Shown: positions 16,715-26,064, numbered from the stretch's first letter. The stretch is 64,000 nucleotides of DNA from an uncultured Collinsella sp. (GCA_902492755.1 CABUNB010000002.1:52801-116800); one strand, 5' to 3'. Made by a program: numbers and translations. Notes: generated by a model from the sequence alone, not told the origin.

Positions 16715-17491
16715 TTAGAAGCGCAGCGACAGGCAAGAAAGGCCGCCGTCGACCTTGCGATACTCGGAGGTGTCAACGACGAGTGTCTTGTAGCCCAGAT
16801 CCTGCACGGCCTTGAGCACAGTCGGATAGCCCTCGGCAACGATGACCGTACCGTTGACCCAGATGCAGTTTGCGCCGTACGCCTCGTCCTCGGGCACGAC
16901 GATCTTGTTGTACTGGGCAAAGTCGGGCTTATCGATGAACTCACCAGAGACGAGCATGTTGTTGTCCTCGATGTAGTTGACGCCCGTCTTGAGGTGCAGG
17001 ACCTCCTCCAGCGGAACCTCAGAACCCTCGAGGCCCCAGCCCTCGAGAATCTCACAGAACTGGCGGATGCCCTCTTCGTTGGTACGAGCGGAGCGACCGA
17101 CGTAGGAATGGTCACCGACCATCATGACGTCGCCGCCGTCGAGCGTGCCCGGAGAAACGATGTGCTTGACATGCTCGTCGTCAAAGAAGCGACGGACGGC
17201 CGGCTCGATCTCGTCCTTCTCGCCGTTGCGGCTATCGGCGCCGGGGTTGGTAATGATGGCGCCGCAGCGAGTGATAACGGCCGGATCTTCGACGAAGCAG
17301 CTGTCAGGATACTGCTCGAGGGCGGGCAGCACCGAGACATCCACGCCGCACTGCTCGAGCGCATGCTCGTAATCGTAGTGCTCCTCGATGGCACGCTCGT
17401 AGATGGGCTGGCCAAGCTCGGGGGCACTCGTGATGCCATTGCTCAGGGACTTGCCAGGACGGCGGATGATGACGTGGCTGAACTTGGTCAT
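16715..17491 (-). CDS. Dimethylarginine dimethylaminohydrolase (DDAH)-like amidinohydrolase
   Basis: A pentein-fold enzyme of the arginine deiminase superfamily, which hydrolyses a guanidino group to a ureido product through a catalytic cysteine. In 258 residues one sees CFVEDPAVI (65-73), LDGGDVMMVG with D118, the catalytic histidine in VLHLKTGV (H166) and the C-terminal nucleophile in GGLSCLSL (C253). Length and motif spacing match DDAH rather than the longer ArcA. ATG at 17491 is preceded by AAGGAGG. It is divergent from an FCD-GntR gene and upstream of an APC antiporter, forming a small uptake-and-deimination unit. Confidence 0.88.
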   Translation of the reverse strand: MTKFSHVIIRRPGKSLSNGITSAPELGQPIYERAIEEHYDYEHALEQCGVDVSVLPALEQYPDSCFVEDPAVITRCGAIITNPGADSRNGEKDEIEPAVRRFFDDEHVKHIVSPGTLDGGDVMMVGDHSYVGRSARTNEEGIRQFCEILEGWGLEGSEVPLEEVLHLKTGVNYIEDNNMLVSGEFIDKPDFAQYNKIVVPEDEAYGANCIWVNGTVIVAEGYPTVLKAVQDLGYKTLVVDTSEYRKVDGGLSCLSLRF

Positions 17492-17588
17492 GATGATCCT
17501 CCTTGGATCTCTTAGCAGAGAGCGGGACTTCTTCGCGCCCGCCTTCCTTTCGATGTCTTTATCTTAGGGCGGTTTTCTTGTTTTGTAT

Positions 17589-17600
17589 ATTGTATACAAT
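17589..17600. promoter_or_regulatory. 12-bp palindrome ATTGTATACAAT in divergent promoter
   Basis: The perfect palindrome ATTGTATACAAT lies between the divergent DDAH-like and GntR genes, about 100 bp from the former. FCD-type GntR regulators commonly bind (A)TnGTnnACnA(T) sites of this shape. It is therefore the best candidate operator for the adjacent regulator. Confidence 0.65.
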
Positions 17601-17746
17601 CATGAACGGTAGGTATTCTTCGGTAAGCGTATTCTTACGTATCGGCGCAAAGTAGCACGATTTAACTGGTCGTTCTATAATTCAACTGAGCTATTCAAGC
17701 GAAACGTATTTAATTTTAGAAATATACCATTAAGGAACATAAGCTC

Positions 17747-18397
17747 ATGGAAACGCTCAGAAGGCCCCTGAAGGACCACGTATACGACTATATTTCGAGC
17801 CGTATTGACGCCGGCGAGCTTTCGGCCGGCGACCGGCTGAGCGAGCAGGCGATCTGCGATGCCATGGGCGTGTCGCGCACACCGGTCCGCGAAGCGCTCA
17901 TCCAGCTGGCAAGCGACGGCTACCTGGACAATCTCCCCCGCCGCGGATTCCGCGTCCGTGGGTTCGATCAGCAAAACGCCGTTGAAGTCTTTGAGATTAT
18001 GGGGCCGCTCGACGGGCAGGCCGCATATCTCGCCTGTCCGAATCTAACTGACGACGATATTACGCAGCTGAAATTTCTCGTCGGCTCCATGGACCTCGCG
18101 ATCCAAGGCGGTCTCATCCGTAAGTATGACGACATTCAGCGAGACTTTCACCTTACGTACTTCAACCGCTGTGGCAACGATCGTCTGCGCGACATGATTT
18201 CACAGCTCGAGCGTTGCTTTATCAAGCGCGATTACGAGACTGTTGACCAGGAGACGGCGTGTAAGCTGCTCAATAAAGCCAACAACGAACATGCTCATAT
18301 TCTTGAGTTGTTCGAAGCACGAGATGCGACGGGCGTGCGCGACTACGTTCGCGATGTCCATTGGAACACAGAAAACGCCCAGTTCACCGTCTGGTAG
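17747..18397 (+). CDS. GntR-family transcriptional regulator, FCD subfamily
   Basis: A 216-residue one-component regulator. Residues 8-72 are the winged helix-turn-helix (LKDHVYDYISSRI, LSEQAICDAMGVSRTPVREALIQLASDGYL). The remainder is an all-helical FCD ligand domain with metal-type residues in RDFHLTYF and ANNEHAHILELF. FCD proteins usually sense amino-acid-derived or carboxylate ligands, which fits the divergent DDAH-like/antiporter genes. ATG at 17747 follows AAGGAAC. Downstream lies a structured element belonging to the convergent esterase gene. Confidence 0.93.
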   Translation: METLRRPLKDHVYDYISSRIDAGELSAGDRLSEQAICDAMGVSRTPVREALIQLASDGYLDNLPRRGFRVRGFDQQNAVEVFEIMGPLDGQAAYLACPNLTDDDITQLKFLVGSMDLAIQGGLIRKYDDIQRDFHLTYFNRCGNDRLRDMISQLERCFIKRDYETVDQETACKLLNKANNEHAHILELFEARDATGVRDYVRDVHWNTENAQFTVW

Positions 18398-18533
18398 GAA
18401 AGCAACAAGGGACGACGTCGGTCTTAAACCTTGGCGCCAGCACCGCCCAAACTGATCCGTTTTCCTCCGTCCCCGAGGGGTCATTCTTTTGGCAGCCAAG
18501 ACAACGCCGATATTTTGACGCCGACAGCAAAAG

Positions 18534-18670
18534 CCCGCCAGAGCGAGCAAGGTGCCTTGAAACGAGGCGGCGTTGACCTTTTGGTCATGCCGCCGAAGCT
18601 GAAAGGCAGATTGCCGTCCTGGCGGGTTTGCAGCGTCATGCGGTTACGGCGTTTGGTAAAACGCCGTAAC
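18534..18670 (-). ncRNA. Composite 3'-UTR structured element, copy A
   Basis: Read on the minus strand from the esterase stop codon, this is a 12-bp hairpin with loop TACC (18643-18670). It is followed by a branched fold closed by CCCGCCAG/CTGGCGGG (18534-18626). Inside are hairpins GGCA-ATC-TGCC and GGCGGCATGACC-AAAA-GGTC...GCCGCC. A CTTTTGC tract follows the closing stem, so it may also terminate. Copy B behind lysS (51333-51471) has the same order with compensatory stem changes, which supports an RNA function. Confidence 0.65.
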
Positions 18671-19572
18671 TAAAACCCGTGGCGCTCCAGGAAGCGGAAG
18701 GCTAGGCGAATCCAGGGACGGACTGCCACCTGCTTGTCCTCGTTGTCGACCGCGGTGTTGGCGTTGCCGAGCGAAAGGCCGTGGCCACCTTGGTCAAAGA
18801 CGTGCATCTCGCATGCAACGCCCTCCTCGGCCATGCGCTGCGCAAACGGGTAGACCTGCGCGATCGGCGCCGTCTTGTCGTCGGACACGCCCCACACAAA
18901 AGTCGGCGGCATCTGGCGCGAAACATGCGTGGTGGGGCAGATGTCGGCCAGATGCTCGTCAGTTGCCTCGCCGCCCGTCACCATCGACAGGTAGTCGTTG
19001 AGCAAATCGCGCCCCGTCTTGCCGCCCGTCTTGGGCACGCGCAAGTCAATGCGCGGATCGCGCGTCTGCATGTCGCGCACATAGGCAAAGTCGAGCAATG
19101 GATAGCCCAGCACCACGGCATCGGGACGAATGTCGTCCGGACGCGCCCCGGCAAGTGCCGCGAAGGGGCCGGTCTTCCACTGTGTTGCCAGCGAGGCGCA
19201 AATCATGCCGCCAGCAGAAAAGCCCACGACGCACACGCACTTGGGGTCGACATGCCACTCGTCGGCATTCGCGCGCACCGTGGCGACCATCTTGGCAAGA
19301 TCTGCCTGGGGGTGCGGAAAGCTCACGTCACCCGTAGAACTCGTGACATAGTTGAGCACAAAGGCCTGGTAGCCGCGGTCCAAAAATGCAAACGCCACCG
19401 GGTCCTGCTCGTGCGGAGCGACATGCGTAAACCCGCCTCCGCCGCAGATGATCGCCGCGGGGCGGCGGCCATTCGGTTTATCGGGCAGCGGCTCGGCACC
19501 CAAATACGTAAACGTCGCCGGATAATCCTCGGTCGGCTCCTCGCCCCACAGCGCATGGTTCTCGACAATCAT
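18670..19572 (-). CDS. Alpha/beta-hydrolase, acetyl-esterase/xylan-esterase type
   Basis: A 300-residue serine hydrolase likely to deacylate a sugar ester or small ester in the cytosol. The oxyanion segment IICGGGGFTHVAPHEQD (around 38-54), the nucleophile elbow in GFSAGG (S about 116), a late aspartate in VWGVSDDKTAP and the histidine in FDQGGHGLSLG form the expected triad. No signal peptide is present. The start MIVENHALWG at 19572 is chosen because the 113-residue upstream extension is not family-like. The stop codon is embedded in the structured element downstream. Confidence 0.88.
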   Translation of the reverse strand: MIVENHALWGEEPTEDYPATFTYLGAEPLPDKPNGRRPAAIICGGGGFTHVAPHEQDPVAFAFLDRGYQAFVLNYVTSSTGDVSFPHPQADLAKMVATVRANADEWHVDPKCVCVVGFSAGGMICASLATQWKTGPFAALAGARPDDIRPDAVVLGYPLLDFAYVRDMQTRDPRIDLRVPKTGGKTGRDLLNDYLSMVTGGEATDEHLADICPTTHVSRQMPPTFVWGVSDDKTAPIAQVYPFAQRMAEEGVACEMHVFDQGGHGLSLGNANTAVDNEDKQVAVRPWIRLAFRFLERHGF

Positions 19573-19816
19573 ATGTGCTCCCTTCGCGCAAATTATGCGC
19601 ACTCTTTTTTCGCATCTAAGCGTACCCCACTTGAACCCGTGGCGCAGAAACACACCAGCAATAAGTTTCCCTCCAACTGATATATCACATAATCCCAGCT
19701 CAGAGGTATCGCTGAGCAGCGTAGAATAGGGGGCGTTGACCAAGCCGCGAAACACATATGAAACGTTTCCGGCAAACCAAACGCGCGATATGCGCCTATT
19801 TAAGTTGGAGGCAACT

Positions 19817-20380
19817 ATGGGTCTGCTCGATTCGCTTAAGTCCACCTTCACCTCGACCGGCGAGGCGTCCGTTCCGCCCTCAGCAAGCTTCGCCACCCGC
19901 GAAGGCGTCATCTATGCCCCCGTCAACGGCGTGCTCGTCAACCTGGACGAGGTTCCCGACGAGACGATCGCCTCGGGCATGCTTGGCCAGGGCTATGGCA
20001 TCGAGCCCATTACCGGCACCATCTATGCGCCCGCCAACGGCCGCATCGGCGCCACCACTGTCACCAACCACTCCATCGGCATGATCACCGAGGACGGTCT
20101 TCGCGTGTTCATCCATGTCGGCCTGGGCACCGTGGAAATGAACGGCAAGGGTTTTGCCCGCTTTGTCGAGATGGGCGATGTGGTCAAGGCAGGCCAGCCG
20201 CTCATCAGCTTCGACCGCGAGGCCATTAAGGCCGCTGGTCACGAGGACATCGTGACCGTCATCGTCTCCGAGCTCGATCGTCTTAAGAGCATCGACCATG
20301 TCGGCGAGTCTGGAACGCTTATCGGCGGCAACCCGCTCGTCAAGCTTGGCGACCCGCTGCTGGTAGCCAAGACCAAGTAG
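19817..20380 (+). CDS. PTS glucose-type EIIA component (stand-alone)
   Basis: A soluble phosphocarrier taking phosphate from HPr and passing it to EIIB. In 187 residues the family residues are TNHSIGM (H85) and the phospho-accepting histidine in VFIHVGLGTVEMNG (H100). The fold is otherwise typical, with DEVPDETIASGMLGQGYGI and EMGDVVKAGQPL. TTGGAGGC precedes ATG 19817. It is monocistronic between the esterase and asnS, with its own terminator. It can serve the EIIBC at 10-12 kb, which has no EIIA; a general Crr-like role in carbon control is also possible. Confidence 0.93.
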   Translation: MGLLDSLKSTFTSTGEASVPPSASFATREGVIYAPVNGVLVNLDEVPDETIASGMLGQGYGIEPITGTIYAPANGRIGATTVTNHSIGMITEDGLRVFIHVGLGTVEMNGKGFARFVEMGDVVKAGQPLISFDREAIKAAGHEDIVTVIVSELDRLKSIDHVGESGTLIGGNPLVKLGDPLLVAKTK

Positions 20381-20418
20381 CCAGGCCCCGCGCCACACAG
20401 CCAAAAGGCACCTCGTCA

Positions 20419-20451
20419 AGTGCCCGCGACCATTTGGCCGCGGGCACTTTT
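20419..20451 (+). terminator. Terminator after PTS EIIA
   Basis: AAGTGCCCGCG and CGCGGGCACTT form an 11-bp stem with a loop of about 10 bases and a short TT tract, 38 bp behind the EIIA stop codon. Confidence 0.8.
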
Positions 20452-20561
20452 CGTTTGAAAAACCATCCCGCCAATGCCTTATCTGTATAGCCCAAATGAG
20501 CCGAGCTGCTAGAATATCGAACTGTATGGATAACTATCATTCAACCGTTATGGGAGGATAC

Positions 20562-21965
20562 GTGAACCGCACCAAAATCGCGCAGCTCTATGCCGATGCC
20601 GAGTCGCTCGGCGGCCAGACCGTCACCGTCGCCGGCTGGGTCAAGTCCGTCCGCGACATGAAGAACTTTGGCTTTGTTACGCTCAACGACGGCAGCTGCT
20701 TCCGCGACCTGCAGGTCGTCATGAACCGCGAGGCGCTCGACAACTACGACGAGATCGCCCATCAAAACGTCTCGGCCGCACTCATTTGCACCGGCACCGT
20801 CAAGCTGACCCCCGATGCGCCCCAGCCTTTCGAGCTTTCTGCCACCTCCATCGAGGTCGAGGGCACGAGCGCCCCGGATTACCCGCTGCAGAAGAAGCGC
20901 GCAACCGTCGAGTTCCTGCGCACCCAGCAGCACCTGCGCCCGCGCACCAACCTGTTCCGCGCCGTCTTCCGCATCCGCTCTGTCGCGGCTGCCGCCATCC
21001 ACCGCTTCTTCCAGGAGCAGGGCTTTGTCTACGTCAACACCCCCATCATCACCACGAGTGACTGCGAGGGCGCCGGCGAGATGTTCCGCGTGACCACGCT
21101 CGACCCCAAAAATCCGCCCCTCACTGAGTCCGGCGAGGTCGACTGGAGCCAGGACTTCTTTGGCAAGCATGCAAGCCTCACCGTGTCCGGCCAGCTCAAT
21201 GCCGAGAACTTTGCCATGGCCTTTGGCGACGTGTACACCTTTGGCCCCACCTTCCGCGCCGAAAACTCCAACACCACGCGCCACGCCGCCGAGTTTTGGA
21301 TGATCGAGCCCGAGATGGCCTTTGCCGATCTGAACGACTACATGGATAACGCCGAGGCCATGCTCAAGTACGTCCTTAAGGACGTTATGGCCACCTGCCC
21401 CGACGAGCTCAACATGCTCAACAAGTTTGTGGACAAGGGCCTGGTCGAGCGCCTGGACCACGTGGCAAACTCCGACTTTGCCCGCGTTACCTACACCGAG
21501 GCCGTCGAGATCCTGGAGCAGGCAGTCGCTGCTGGCCACAAGTTTGATTACCCCGTCAGCTGGGGCATCGACCTGCAGACCGAGCACGAGCGCTTCCTGA
21601 CCGAGGAGCACTTTAAGCGCCCGACCTTCGTAACCGACTACCCGGCAGAGATCAAGGCCTTCTACATGCGTATGAACGACGACGGCAAGACCGTCGCCGC
21701 CGCCGACTGCCTAGTGCCGGGCATCGGCGAGATCATCGGTGGCTCCCAGCGCGAGGAGCGCCTGGACCTGCTCGAGGGTCGCATTAAGGATCTTGGCATG
21801 GCCCCCGAGCAGTACAAGTACTACCTTGACCTGCGCCGCTACGGTTCCTGCAAGCACGCCGGCTACGGTCTGGGCTTCGAGCGCTTGGTGATGTACCTCA
21901 CCGGCGTGGGCAACATCCGCGACGTCCTGCCGCACCCGCGCACCGTGGGCAACGCCGACTTCTAA
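20562..21965 (+). CDS. asnS: Asparaginyl-tRNA synthetase
   Basis: This class IIb synthetase charges tRNA-Asn. The 467 residues contain an N-terminal OB-fold (VTVAGWVKSVRDMKNFGFVTLND), motif 2 region FGPTFRAENSNTTRHAAEFWMIEPE, and motif 3 GLGFERLVMYLTGVGNIRDVLPHPR near the end. The start is a GTG at 20562 with GGGAGGA six bases upstream; the in-frame ATG at 20496 would add an unlikely tail. Length matches bacterial AsnRS. A direct AsnRS means tRNA-Asn need not be made by transamidation here. Confidence 0.97.
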   Translation: MNRTKIAQLYADAESLGGQTVTVAGWVKSVRDMKNFGFVTLNDGSCFRDLQVVMNREALDNYDEIAHQNVSAALICTGTVKLTPDAPQPFELSATSIEVEGTSAPDYPLQKKRATVEFLRTQQHLRPRTNLFRAVFRIRSVAAAAIHRFFQEQGFVYVNTPIITTSDCEGAGEMFRVTTLDPKNPPLTESGEVDWSQDFFGKHASLTVSGQLNAENFAMAFGDVYTFGPTFRAENSNTTRHAAEFWMIEPEMAFADLNDYMDNAEAMLKYVLKDVMATCPDELNMLNKFVDKGLVERLDHVANSDFARVTYTEAVEILEQAVAAGHKFDYPVSWGIDLQTEHERFLTEEHFKRPTFVTDYPAEIKAFYMRMNDDGKTVAAADCLVPGIGEIIGGSQREERLDLLEGRIKDLGMAPEQYKYYLDLRRYGSCKHAGYGLGFERLVMYLTGVGNIRDVLPHPRTVGNADF

Positions 21966-22011
21966 TCGTCGGACGCTAGCTCGCGTCGCCACACGCCAAC
22001 GCTCATCGTAC

Positions 22012-22047
22012 AAGCGTCTCTCGGCATCGGTCGAGAGACGCTTTTTT
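22012..22047 (+). terminator. Terminator after asnS
   Basis: AAGCGTCTCTCG and CGAGAGACGCTT pair over an 8-base loop, followed by TTTTTT. This is a textbook intrinsic terminator 47 bp behind asnS. Confidence 0.93.
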
Positions 22048-22223
22048 CAACAGCATCCGTCAAGCTTTTGGCAAGCTTTTGGTCAGTTGAGCATGGCTGT
22101 TGAAAACTCGACCCGCCGTTTGCCGACGACTACCGACCGCCCAGAGCGCTCTGCGCCCCTGGGAAAGCCCCACGTCCTAGGCTCCATACCGTCGCCACCC
22201 AAAACGGAAAGGACGTGGGCACG

Positions 22224-23009
22224 ATGACCGAAGCCGCTGTTGAAACCTACGACACCACGACGAGAGGCGCCGCCTCGATGGCAGCCTATCGCGCCGTTCG
22301 CATCCTGCAACTATTAAGCGAAAACACTGGCGAGGACAAGGCCATGCTTTCCGATGAGTTGATCCGGCGCCTCGCCCATCCCGACGACCCCGCCCGCATG
22401 CCCATCTCGGCGGCGCGGCGCAGCATCTACACCGCCATCTCCGCGCTTCGCCATGCCGGATACGAAATTGAGTACAAACGCGGCGTGGGCTACAAACTTC
22501 TTACCCGTCCGCTCACCGATGAAGAGATCATCCGGCTCCACGGTATGGTCATGCGCAACCGCTCCACGCCTATCGCTATCCGCAAGAGCATGGCGCAGCA
22601 CTTAGTTGCCATGGCGAGTGCCGACGTTCGCGGCTACCTCGATACGCCCGAACCCGTTCCGAGCGCAGGCAGCAAGGCTACCAAGGCAACACGCACGCCC
22701 ATCAAGCGTATCGACACGTGCGAGCTCGTCGAGCAGGCCATCGACCACGGAACCACGGTGAGTTTTGATATTTCGAGCGTCACGGCACGTGGCGAAACCG
22801 AAGTAGCACGGATGACACTCCGCCCCTTTGCCATCAGGCAGCGCGATGGCATCTCGTATCTGCTGGGAACGGTCTACGACGCCCGAGGCACCGACGATAC
22901 GCTGCGCACCGTCGAGATCGCCCGTATGAGAAACGTCAGCACGCGCCTGCTCGACGGCAAGAAGCTCTTCGCCGCCCTGGACGAGGACGACGCCTCCTCC
23001 GCCGCATAA
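22224..23009 (+). CDS. HTH/WYL-like transcriptional regulator
   Basis: A 261-residue regulator. Residues 15-90 look like an HTH-11/DeoR-type winged helix (AVRILQLLSENTGEDKAML, ISAARRSIYTAISALRHAGYEI, RGVGYKLL). The C-terminal part (VSFDISSV, RMTLRPFAIRQRDGISYLLG, RTVEIARMRNVS) resembles the beta-rich WYL ligand domain with a Y-L instead of the canonical triplet. ATG at 22224 is chosen over the GTG at 22215, because the GGAAAGG site is properly spaced for it. The regulated gene is not evident; the next gene is an ABC importer. Confidence 0.8.
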   Translation: MTEAAVETYDTTTRGAASMAAYRAVRILQLLSENTGEDKAMLSDELIRRLAHPDDPARMPISAARRSIYTAISALRHAGYEIEYKRGVGYKLLTRPLTDEEIIRLHGMVMRNRSTPIAIRKSMAQHLVAMASADVRGYLDTPEPVPSAGSKATKATRTPIKRIDTCELVEQAIDHGTTVSFDISSVTARGETEVARMTLRPFAIRQRDGISYLLGTVYDARGTDDTLRTVEIARMRNVSTRLLDGKKLFAALDEDDASSAA

Positions 23010-23169
23010 GACCCTCCGCCGCCCATTCGACTACCCGTACCGCCCATCCGATTCTGTATTAAAAAACCCGCCAGGCTGTTGTAAAAATGGACATCAGCGC
23101 TACTATAGTTCCACTTGCACTTTGTCCCAGTGCAGTGTTTCCAGCCATTTTTATACTGGGGGTAATGAT

Positions 23170-24150
23170 ATGAAGGACATCACCATCAGCCGCAGGAGCC
23201 TTCTGGTCTCCGCCGGCCTGCTCGCGCTCGCCCCGCTCGCCGGATGCGGCGGCAACTCTGGTTTCGGCCCCGCAGCCGCCGGTTCCGACTACACCATCGG
23301 CGTTCTGCAGCTCACCGAGCACTCCGCGCTCGATGCCGCCAACGACGGCTTTGTCAAGGCCATCAAGAAGAGCGGCCTTAAGGTCAAGATCGACCAGAAG
23401 AACGCCCAGAACGACCAGTCCACGTGTAAGTCCATTGCCGACAAGTTTGTGGGCGACAACGTCAACCTGATTTATGCCATCGCCACGCCCGCCGCGCAGG
23501 CTGCCGCCGGCGCCACGGCCGATATCCCCATCGTGGGCTGTGCCATCACCGACTACGCCGCCTCCGGCCTGGTCCAGGACAACGACAAGCCGGGCACCAA
23601 CGTCACGGGCGCTTCCGACCTCACCCCGGTCGCCGAGCAGCTCGAGATGATGCAGAAGGTCCTGCCCGACGTTAAAAAGGTCGGCCTGCTCTACTGCACC
23701 GCCGAGTCCAACTCCGACGTCCAGATCAAGGCCGCCAAGAAGGAACTCGACAAGCTGGGCCTGGAGTACACCGATTTCACCGTCTCGAGCTCCAACGAGA
23801 TTCAGTCCGTCGTCGAGTCTGCCGTGGGCAAGGTCGACGCGCTGTACTCCCCCACCGACAACACCATCGCCGCGGGTGCCTCGCAGGTCGGCCAGATCTG
23901 CAAGGAAAACAAGCTTCCCTTCGTGACTGGCGAGGAGGGTATGTGCATGGCCGGCGGCCTGTTCACCCTCTCCATCAATTACGAGGACCTGGGCTACGCC
24001 GCGGGCGAGATGGCCGTTAAGATCCTGAAGGGCGAGGCCAAGCCCGAAGACATGCCGATCAAGCACCTCTCGAGCAAGGACCTGGTCGTCGTCAAGAACG
24101 ACGAAATGGCCGAGGCCCTGGGCATCGACCTTTCCGCTCTGGACGCGTAA
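23170..24150 (+). CDS. ABC transporter substrate-binding lipoprotein, TrpX-like
   Basis: A 326-residue extracytoplasmic binding protein anchored as a lipoprotein. The N-terminus ISRRSLLVSAGLLALAPLAGC has a lipobox (LAGC) and a preceding twin arginine. The mature part has two alpha/beta lobes of the PF04392 type (YTIGVLQLTEHSALDAANDG, NLIYAIATPAAQAA, KKVGLLYCTAESNS, DALYSPTDNTIA). Streptococcal TrpX and related tyrosine/tryptophan binders belong here. With the permease and ATPase that follow it forms a three-gene importer. The ligand is inferred from family only; the long upstream extension is not used. Confidence 0.9.
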   Translation: MKDITISRRSLLVSAGLLALAPLAGCGGNSGFGPAAAGSDYTIGVLQLTEHSALDAANDGFVKAIKKSGLKVKIDQKNAQNDQSTCKSIADKFVGDNVNLIYAIATPAAQAAAGATADIPIVGCAITDYAASGLVQDNDKPGTNVTGASDLTPVAEQLEMMQKVLPDVKKVGLLYCTAESNSDVQIKAAKKELDKLGLEYTDFTVSSSNEIQSVVESAVGKVDALYSPTDNTIAAGASQVGQICKENKLPFVTGEEGMCMAGGLFTLSINYEDLGYAAGEMAVKILKGEAKPEDMPIKHLSSKDLVVVKNDEMAEALGIDLSALDA

Positions 24151-24219
24151 TGCCATACGCGGCATGCGTTTAGAGCCCGTGCTCGCGCTTTAGCCGCGTT
24201 ATTCAATATCTGAGCCACA

Positions 24220-24258
24220 GGGGCGGGCGCTGTAGACCGGCGTCCGCCCTGCTTGTTT
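24220..24258 (+). terminator. Hairpin between binding protein and permease genes
   Basis: GGGGCGGGCGC and GCGTCCGCCCT form a GC-rich stem 70 bp behind the binding-protein stop, followed by a weak T-rich tract (GCTTGTTTC). It probably attenuates readthrough, so that the binding protein is made in excess of the permease and ATPase. Confidence 0.6.
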
Positions 24259-24353
24259 CGGATGAGACAAAACATCCGTCCGCAGCTCTTTTATACATTG
24301 TTACCGCTATCATGGTGACTCACGTGTCCACCCTATCCTAGGAGGTATGAAGC

Positions 24354-25277
24354 ATGCTCATTGCATTGCAGGGCGCCGTTTCGCAGGGCGTCCTCTGGGG
24401 CATTATGGTGCTTGGCGTGTTTATCACGTTCCGCCTGCTCGACATTCCCGATATGACCTGCGACGGCAGCTTTGCCCTCGGCGGCTGCGTCTGCGCCGTG
24501 CTCATCGTCAATAACAACGTCGACCCGCTGCTCGCCGTGCTGGCCGGCATGTGCGCCGGCGCCATCGCGGGCGCCGTCACGGGCATTTTGACCACCGTCT
24601 TTGAGATTCCCGCGATCCTCGCCGGAATCCTCACCCAGATCAGTCTGTGGTCCATCAACCTGCGCATCATGGGCAAATCCAATACGCCCATTCTTGCCAA
24701 GGGCACCGTGTTCTCGGCCGTCAGCAACATGACGGGCCTGCCGCAGTCCACCGTCGCCATCATCCTGGGTATTTTGCTCGCCGTGGCTATCGTTACCATC
24801 CTGTATTGGTTCTTTGGCACCGAGATCGGCTCGGCACTGCGCGCCACCGGCAACAACGAGTACATGATCCGCGCCCTGGGCGTCAACACCAACTCCACCA
24901 AGATGATCGCCCTCGTGCTCTCCAACGCCCTCATCGGCCTTTCGGGCGCGCTCATCTGCCAGAGCCAGAAGTATGCCGACATTGGTATGGGCACCGGTGC
25001 CATCGTTATCGGTCTTGCCGCCATTGTTATCGGTGAGGTGCTCGGCCGTCTGCTGCCCGGCGGCCTCACGCAGTTTAGCGTCCGTCTTGCCTCCGCCGTC
25101 TTTGGCTCCGTGGTGTACTTCCTTATCCGCGCCATCGTGCTGCAATTGGGCATGGACGCCAACGACATGAAGTTGCTCTCCGCCGTGATCGTCGCCGTGG
25201 CCCTGTGCGTGCCCGTGGTTTGGGAGCGCTATAAGCTCCGCAGCTCCTACACGAAGGGGGATGAGGCAGATGCTTAA
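24354..25277 (+). CDS. ABC transporter permease, TrpY-like
   Basis: A 307-residue inner-membrane permease of the branched-chain type, with about eight to nine hydrophobic segments. The conserved loop ALRATGNNEYMIRALGVNT near residues 161-179 is the ATPase-coupling region (A-x-G-x-N). It follows AGGAGGT and overlaps the ATPase gene by 8 bp, so the two are translationally coupled. This permease family accompanies PF04392 binding proteins. Confidence 0.9.
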   Translation: MLIALQGAVSQGVLWGIMVLGVFITFRLLDIPDMTCDGSFALGGCVCAVLIVNNNVDPLLAVLAGMCAGAIAGAVTGILTTVFEIPAILAGILTQISLWSINLRIMGKSNTPILAKGTVFSAVSNMTGLPQSTVAIILGILLAVAIVTILYWFFGTEIGSALRATGNNEYMIRALGVNTNSTKMIALVLSNALIGLSGALICQSQKYADIGMGTGAIVIGLAAIVIGEVLGRLLPGGLTQFSVRLASAVFGSVVYFLIRAIVLQLGMDANDMKLLSAVIVAVALCVPVVWERYKLRSSYTKGDEADA

Positions 25278-26064
25278 GCTCTCGCACGTCAAGAAGACCT
25301 TTAACAAGGGCACCGTCACCGAGAAGCGCGCGCTCACCGGCGTCGACCTCACCTTGAATGACGGCGACTTTGTAACCGTGATCGGCGGCAACGGCGCCGG
25401 CAAGTCCACGCTGCTCAACATGATCGCCGGCGTGTACCCGCTCGATTCGGGCGTTATTGTGCTCGACGGCACCGACATCTCGCGCCTGAGCGAGTCGCAG
25501 CGCGCCAAGTACCTGGGCCGCGTGTTTCAGGACCCCATGCGCGGTACCGCTGCCGACATGCAGATCGCCGAGAACTTGGCCCTCGCCAAGCGTCGCGGCC
25601 AGCGTCGCGGCCTTTCGTGGGGCGTCACCAAGGCCGAGAAGGACGAGTACGTTGAGCTGCTCAAGCGCCTGGACCTTGGTCTGGACACGCGTCTCAACGC
25701 CAAGGTCGGCCTGCTCTCGGGCGGCCAGCGCCAGGCACTCACCCTGCTGATGGCCACGCTCACCAGGCCGCGCCTGCTGCTGCTCGACGAGCACACCGCG
25801 GCCCTCGACCCCAAGACGGCCTCTAAGGTGCTCAACCTGACCGAGGAGATCGTCGACGAGAACCACCTGACCACGCTCATGGTCACGCACAACATGAACG
25901 ACGCTATCCGTCTGGGCAACCGTCTGATCATGATGCACGAGGGCCACGTGATCTACGACGTGGCGGGCGATGAGAAGAAGTCACTCACCGTAGCCGACCT
26001 GCTGCAGAAGTTCGAGGAGGTCTCGGGCGGCGAGCTCGCCAACGACCGCATGCTGCTAAGCTAA
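25270..26064 (+). CDS. ABC transporter ATP-binding protein, TrpZ-like
   Basis: The 264-residue ATPase powers the importer. Walker A is GGNGAGKSTLLN (about 38-49), the signature is LLSGGQRQALTLLMATL, Walker B is LLLLDEHTAALDP, and the switch histidine is in LMVTHNMNDAI. The start at 25270 is preferred to ATG 25261, because the AAGGGGG site ends right before the latter. The stop codon is the first base pair region of a GGGACAGG-loop hairpin. Confidence 0.93.
   Translation: MLKLSHVKKTFNKGTVTEKRALTGVDLTLNDGDFVTVIGGNGAGKSTLLNMIAGVYPLDSGVIVLDGTDISRLSESQRAKYLGRVFQDPMRGTAADMQIAENLALAKRRGQRRGLSWGVTKAEKDEYVELLKRLDLGLDTRLNAKVGLLSGGQRQALTLLMATLTRPRLLLLDEHTAALDPKTASKVLNLTEEIVDENHLTTLMVTHNMNDAIRLGNRLIMMHEGHVIYDVAGDEKKSLTVADLLQKFEEVSGGELANDRMLLS

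Noticed and set aside
23010..23169. T-box leader for the TrpXYZ-type importer
   Set aside because: The 160-bp leader lacks a recognisable T-box sequence and terminator, so regulation by uncharged tRNA is not supported.
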